Shown here piece after piece: positions 59,087-64,000 of a DNA stretch of 64,000 nt (its first letter is position 1; every line of letters starts with the position of its first letter). This stretch comes from Botrytis cinerea B05.10 (Eukaryota; Ascomycota; Leotiomycetes; Helotiales; Sclerotiniaceae), in the NCBI RefSeq assembly GCF_000143535.2, contig NC_037316.1, forward strand, positions 930,001 to 994,000, read 5' to 3'. The notes beneath the pieces are model-generated. The model made no database searches. It was given only the letters and a program-made list of their open reading frames with translations, and was not told the origin of the DNA. The position numbers were made by a program, and so were the translations under genes.

Positions 59087-61043
59087 CTAACCCAATCGAC
59101 AAGCAGTAGGTGGACAATATCCATGATTGCAGCTATAACTGCACAATCCCAAATAACTATCATCTTCTCCCGGCAACGGATACCCTGCTTGATTTGTAAT
59201 TGGTGGCGCAGGGATTTGAGAGCCATATGACAAACATGTACAAGGACCAGGAGGACAATAGCCATAGTTGCAGGTAAATTGACAGAGGCCGATATAGTTT
59301 CCTGGACCCCAGCCTGAGGTACAGACAGTGGAGGGTGAGGGCTCTGGAAGGGAGGATGTTGAGGAAGTAGAAGTAGAGGAAGACGTTGTGGTCGTGGTGG
59401 AAATAATGGAAGTGGTAGAAGTGGTCGTGTTAGTTGGTGATGTAGTGCTAGATGATGAAGATGTAGTTGAAATGGGGGGAACACTTGTTGTACTTGTTGT
59501 AGGAATGGAAGTAGATGTTGAATATGTAGAGGTAGAAGTCGTAGTTATGAAAGTACTCGTTGAAGTCGTTGTAGCTGGTGGCGGTGGACCATCATTACTA
59601 GTCCCGTTCAAAGATCCCACATATGCATTGAAGTTGTATTTCTCGCACTTATCGACGATGTTCAAACCGCCATATCCATTCAAAACCGGGGAACCTTTTC
59701 TAGTAACCATAAAATATTGGTTCCCTACACCCATAGTAAAATTGGTAGTGACGATCCCAGCAGGCACATCAATCGACACCGGAGTTTTATCTCCACTCGT
59801 AACAACTAGAGTTGCAGGTTTTGTAAGAAGTGTGGTGACGAATATATCATCAGCGAGCATTTCACGTCCATTGGGAGGCCCAAGAGTATCATTTGTGCAG
59901 GCAATTCCTTTGGGTGTTGGCCGATACCAATATACAAGTTGATCTTCGGTGACGGTTGGTGTACTAGCTCCGGCTTTATAAGCAGCGATGTATGGTTTCG
60001 AAATCACGCGCCAACCATCGTGAGGGAAGCCGTCTGCCCACTGTGATGAACCATCATCTTTATGATTTGGCTCTGGTGGAGAGATATAGTGAGATTCGCC
60101 GAAATCTAGAATATTCATGAGCTTGATTTTTACTTTGATGGAGCATTCATAATTACCATTCCAAGATATGATTTCGATAAGTGCGGGTTGCATAGCCAAC
60201 ATTTGATTCCATCGATCGGTAATGAGTTCTTCGCTTATGAAGACCCAGTTCTTAGAGTTGAAATGTGTGGAGAACCATGGAGAAACAGCTAGATACAAGT
60301 TAACAATAAATCCTACCTACAAAATCATGGGTTGCTCACGAGCCATATATGGCTTTCCTTTGAGATATGTAAGAAATTTATCATCCCAAGAAGTTGACAT
60401 CGGACCTGGGATAATACTATTTCCACCATCTGTAGGCCATGCTAACCAAGAAAATGCACCATCAAATGATGTAGTCAGATAACTTGCTTCGATTGGATCT
60501 TGCATCATGGGAATGGCGAAAATTGAGTGATTTATTCCAGCTTTGACAGGTGCCCAATCAAAATAATCTCCCACAAAGGTACTGACCACAGCTCCTCCAT
60601 TATATTGCATTTGTCCCGGATGAGATGCATATTGATTCATGTAGTCCGTGATATTGTTGGTATTTCCATTGTTCCAATATGCAAAGTCGAATGATATGAA
60701 AACATGAAATCCGGTTTCTTCGGCTGCTTGATATGCAAGGGCAAGCTGTGTAGGAGTATAGCTATCGATACTTGCACAATTCAAAGCGAACCCATCTATA
60801 CCAATCTCTTGTGCATGTGCCATATCCATCTTCCAGTCCGAGAGTTTATAGTTCTCGACAATCCCGACCTATTAAACTGATTAATGTGAGTGTCAAAGGC
60901 TTTTGAAAAGGATAACTTACCATAAAATGAGCAAACACATATTTAGGAGATGCCGCTCGACTCACTGTTGGTGCAGAAAAGGATAACCATGGTAAGAGTG
61001 ATACTACAGCCAAAGCACTGACAAGAGTAGAGTGAAGAATCAT
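59087..61043 (-). CDS. Secreted GH71 alpha-1,3-glucanase (mutanase) with C-terminal Cys-rich binding modules
   Basis: This enzyme hydrolyses alpha-1,3-glucan, a fungal cell-wall polymer. Exons complement(59087..60105, 60157..60288, 60341/60340..60868, 60921..61043), with the third exon ending at 60340, give 600 residues. A signal peptide (MILHSTLVSALAVVSLLPWL) is followed by the mature start. The GH71 part shows KYVFAHFMVGIVENYKLSDW, EIGIDGFALNCAS, GFHVFISFDFAYW, DGAFSWLAWP, KPYMAPVSPWFSTHF and IISWNDFGESHYI; the last is joined across a 51-nt intron that is stop-free and in frame. After about residue 390 there is a Thr/Ser-rich linker, then two similar Cys-rich modules (GLCQFTCNYGYCPPGPCTC and GLCSYSCNHGYCPPTACR) like the CBM24 modules known on mutanases. 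The second lacks the final Cys pair of the first. Confidence 0.92.
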
Positions 61044-62504
61044 TTTGATGTCGATATTGAATATAGATACGGGAAAAGCCAAAGGACACCGGGTTCTGTG
61101 AGAATAAATATGTTTGTCGCCAGAGTCATGTTGCACCGAGGTAATGAGCCTATATTGTATAATTACGAAAGATGATTTCTTTAACCTATGTATGACCCAA
61201 ATTTATTGGCGTTCATTACGAATGATCACATATTGGAGCAGTGAATAATGTCAATATATTTTATAACATATGAGACTTCGCGGGGAATGAAGCTACACCA
61301 GAGTTTCACACCCCGCAAGTAACCTCAAGCGATTGTAACTAGCTCATAGGGTCATTGGATCCCCCTTCTCTAGAGACGAACCGCGACACAAGACAAGAGT
61401 ATGAGATCATCGAGACATCTTAGATTTACCCTCTTCCTCTCATTCTATAAACATGACAAGAGCTGTCGTTTCAGATTCGTCATGACCAAACAACTACTGG
61501 CTTTCGAAGTAGCTGATTCATTGTCCTCGTCCCGACTCAACTTAAAGCCTTCCTATATTGAGACATATATGTCGTACTCTATGCGAGAAATTGGACATCA
61601 AGCGGACAAAAAGGTTACGTAGTACGTACGGTATAATTCCAACGTTAAAGAGTCATTTTGTGCACCGAAACGTAGTTGCAATGTTCCACGAAGATTTTAG
61701 TTTTGAAAGAACGATATTTGACGAATCTGACTTCGATCTATCAGTCTATGTAACATTAAGAAATATGCGTGACTAAAGGCTCATGCTCAACATATTTGCA
61801 AGTTTAAATAGCCTATTCTATTTGTTCTAGATGACGAGAACCAGAAGAAGAGTACAAATTGATAATAAGAGGAATGAAGACAGTCTATACCAGAGCACTT
61901 TCTCCAAGGTCACCTGATCGGTCCGATAGAAAGACTCGGCTGATGGTTTCCTATCATTTTGACACCTCTCATGACCAACAAGTGTGAGCACTGGCTCTTT
62001 AGACTTAACAATATCGTAGTATTGGTGGCTAGAAATTGGTGGCTAGAAATTGGTGGCTAGAAATTGGTGGCTAGAACTAACTACCGTGGATGAAAAGTTT
62101 GTTTCCAGAACAAAATTGCGAGAAGCAGTTATATAAATAACGACCGGTTGTAACCTTAGACACACATTTCTTGATCAAATCTTCCTCGTAGCGACGATTG
62201 TGTGAAACTTAGCTCTTACCTATCGACGCGAGATTAAAGAATACCAAACCAATGATTCCGATCACAGTTTTAGACACATCCTGTGCACTGCCATGGATAA
62301 GTCGATATTGCTTCTGGAGTGAAGAATGCAAAGAGAATCATCTGATTTCGCGACATTATTATTCTGCCCACAAAGCGGTCAAGCACCCCTCCTGGATAGT
62401 ATCATTATCCTCAAAATTCAGCCCCTCAAAGTCTCATAACTTGTAACAAACATACACGATCCTCTTCTCCGAAATTTTCAGAAAATCTCCGAAAATCACT
62501 CAAA
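61044..62504. promoter_or_regulatory. Divergent region between GH71 and tubulin cofactor A genes
   Basis: About 1.5 kb with both promoters. A four-copy 14-bp tandem repeat is at 62021-62076. No ORF with family features. Confidence 0.5.
62021..62076. repeat. Perfect 14-bp tandem repeat x4 (ATTGGTGGCTAGAA)
   Basis: Four identical head-to-tail copies, 56 bp in all, about 430 bp upstream of the tubulin cofactor A start. The unit contains a CCAAT on the minus strand, so the array offers four spaced CCAAT boxes. Confidence 0.92.
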
Positions 62505-62908
62505 ATGGCGCCTCCATCTCAACTCGCCATAGCTACATCATCCGTTGCTCGTCTAGTTAAGGAAGAAGCTTCGTACCACAAAGAGTTGATCTCTCAACAA
62601 GCACGATTAAAGAAGCTAGAGGAAGCTACCGAAGAAGATGAGAACAGAGAATATTCGTTGAAGCAGGAGGTTAGTACTTATCTCTTTGTGTTTTTCTACT
62701 GTTATGATTTGATGACCAAAGACTAATAATTAATTAGCGCGCCGCAATCGAAGAAACCAAAGCAGTATTCCCACCACTTCGAGAACGACTTGGAAACGCT
62801 ATACTTAAGTTGGAGGACTTAGTTCAAAGAGGTGGTGATGAGGCAGAAGAGCAAAAGGCAAATGAGGTTATCGCTAAAGCAAAGGAGGCTATTGCTGCTG
62901 GAAACTAA
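62505..62908 (+). CDS. Tubulin-binding cofactor A (TBCA/Rbl2-like)
   Basis: This small helical chaperone binds beta-tubulin during tubulin folding and heterodimer assembly in the cytosol. Exons 62505..62669 and 62738..62908 give 111 residues, normal for the family. It is almost all alpha-helix: SVARLVKEEASYHKELISQQ, then ARLKKLEEATEEDENREYSL and, across the 68-nt intron, RAAIEETKAVFPPLRERLGN and AILKLEDLV. The K-E-E-x-x-Y-x-K-E pattern and the PPLRERL segment are TBCA hallmarks. It is divergent from the GH71 gene and convergent with the THO subunit gene, whose stop lies only 198 bp downstream. Confidence 0.93.
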
Positions 62909-63106
62909 GGACTGGATGACGAAATCATGATTCACGATGAATATACCCGATTTTGCGAAGAATTTATGCATGATGTGTGAGGATGAAGTTTACGAAATGC
63001 TCAGTTTACAGCGCAAGATAATACAAATTCATTGAGGGTATCATTCTGATTGGGTATGGTACATTCTATTGTACATAGTGTTGGAAGTATTATTGATTAA
63101 GAATAC

Positions 63107-64000
63107 CTACGTGGTATCCATCTTATCACCAACTTCTCCCTCATCTATTGATCCTTCTTCTGGTTCATTAATCGTGACTCTTGGTGTTCCTCCTTGTGTT
63201 GAGTTCATCCCATCCGCCATAGGTGTGTCGGCTGAATTATCCATGTCCACTTGTCTAGCACTTACATCTGTCATTGCAAAATCTTCCCCTTCTCCCTCTT
63301 CCCCTCTACGTTTACGACTTCTAGCCCTTTCTGACCTTGTTGGAGATGCTATTCGACTTGTTGATCTACCTCTTGAGCCAGACCTTGATCCAGATCTTGA
63401 GCCGGGTCTTGAGCCGGATCTTGATATCGAACCAGAAGGTAGAGGTTTGGGTTTAAGTGTATCTCTCTCTGGACTTCCTTGTCTTGGTGTTGCATCGTCA
63501 CTTGTGCTATTTCGTCTTTGGGGAGTCGGTCCATCACCATCACCATCTCCAACCTCGCCATCTTCTTCCCCTCCGTCCATTCCTTCTCGTCTTTCAACCT
63601 CTTCCTTCTCATCTCTAATCAACCTTCTCAATTGCATTCCTTCTTCAACAATTCTACCAAACTGTTCTCTCCTCTCTTTCCACGTTTCGCCATATGTTCT
63701 GCTTTCTCTTTCTAACTCCTTGCACTCGTCTTCCAATTTCCTCAAATTTATTTCTTGATCCTTTCGCGGTCGCAATAACATATTATTTGTAATCTTCTCA
63801 GCCAATTCGTCAAACTTCTTCCTCTGTTCCAATGTGGTCTTCGCTTCTTCCAATTGAATTCTTAACTGCGCAGTATTATCTCTCACCGCTTGTGCTGTTT
63901 CCAAAATATGTTCCTTGTCGGCCTTATACCTCTCGCGTTCGCGTTCGTTACTGTTGCGAAGGAATTGAATGCGCGCGAGACTGCTGTCAAAAGCTGCGAA
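63107..64000 (-). CDS. THO complex subunit 7 (THOC7/Mft1-like), 5' end outside window
   Basis: THOC7 is part of the nuclear THO complex that couples transcription with mRNA export. The visible frame is open from the window edge to the stop at 63107, about 297 residues. The N-terminal visible part, AFDSSLARIQFLRNSNERER, then ERYKADKEHILETAQAVRDN, is strongly coiled-coil and matches the THOC7/Mft1 domain, as does AEKITNNMLLRPRKDQEINL. The C-terminal half is low-complexity: acidic DGDGDG, then serine-arginine-glycine repeats (SRSGSRPGSRSGSRSGSRG) resembling SR-type tails, and a final acidic end. The fused long disordered tail is common in filamentous fungi. The start codon is beyond 64000. Confidence 0.87.
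   Translation of the reverse strand, partial: FAAFDSSLARIQFLRNSNERERERYKADKEHILETAQAVRDNTAQLRIQLEEAKTTLEQRKKFDELAEKITNNMLLRPRKDQEINLRKLEDECKELERESRTYGETWKERREQFGRIVEEGMQLRRLIRDEKEEVERREGMDGGEEDGEVGDGDGDGPTPQRRNSTSDDATPRQGSPERDTLKPKPLPSGSISRSGSRPGSRSGSRSGSRGRSTSRIASPTRSERARSRKRRGEEGEGEDFAMTDVSARQVDMDNSADTPMADGMNSTQGGTPRVTINEPEEGSIDEGEVGDKMDTT

Noticed and set aside
59328..59942. 204-codon plus ORF rich in Glu and Val
   Set aside because: Shadow of the Thr/Ser-rich linker of the GH71 gene.
62021..62076. CRISPR-like array
   Set aside because: Direct 14-bp copies with no spacers, in a eukaryotic genome; it is a simple tandem repeat.
1..64000. Transposons or RIP-mutated repeats
   Set aside because: No transposase, reverse transcriptase, terminal repeats or target-site duplications were seen, and no block is AT-rich enough to suggest RIP.

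Overview
The window is fungal nuclear DNA from a filamentous ascomycete. The evidence is short GT-AG introns (46 to 158 nt, mostly 50 to 65) with CTAAC/CTGAC-like branch points, fungal-only families (Ssr4, Rtg2-like, Reg1-like GATA/AreA domain, 2EXR proteins, GH71 mutanase) and a moderately AT-rich base composition. Codon style and gene families suggest Leotiomycetes, probably Sclerotiniaceae (Botrytis or Sclerotinia relatives). That placement is inference and was not tested by any search.

Layout. 1-8 kb: the 3' end of a Rad21/Scc1 cohesin gene, a short-chain dehydrogenase (-), a GPI-anchored secreted protein (-) and, divergent from it, a fused pseudouridine-5'-phosphate glycosidase/pseudouridine kinase (+). 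8-16.7 kb: an 8.7 kb stretch with no gene I can recognise, full of microsatellites and homopolymer runs. 16.7-18 kb: a Reg1/Reg2-like PP1 regulatory subunit (+), followed by 2.3 kb more of simple repeats. 20-33 kb: a 2EXR-domain protein (-), a seven-exon GH15 trehalase/glucoamylase-like enzyme (-), an SLC35C2-type transporter (+) and an Rtg2/exopolyphosphatase-like protein (-). 33.7-42.4 kb: five minus-strand genes or four plus an antisense ORF, namely SWI/SNF subunit Ssr4, a basic conserved hypothetical, a cytochrome P450 and an RBM42-like RRM protein. 44-46 kb: 6-phosphogluconate dehydrogenase (+). 47-51 kb: an accessory-looking segment with an orphan gene (+) and a decayed APH-type phosphotransferase pseudogene (-). 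51-55 kb: a sphingoid-base kinase (+) and a secreted GH5 glycanase (+). 57-61 kb: an interrupted proline-rich gene (-) and a secreted GH71 alpha-1,3-glucanase (-). 62.5-64 kb: tubulin cofactor A (+) and the 3' part of a THO complex subunit 7 gene (-) running off the right edge.

Most genes are independent housekeeping or carbohydrate-active functions. They do not form an operon, a secondary-metabolite cluster or a mobile element. Exon-intron models were built by hand from reading frame, splice sites and family continuity; each listed multi-exon model sums to an intact frame. The most notable points are three stop-free introns whose lengths are multiples of three (retention would keep the frame), the repeat-dense gene desert around the Reg1-like gene, two decaying genes, and an unrecognised orphan gene. 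I did not find a convincing new multi-gene system.
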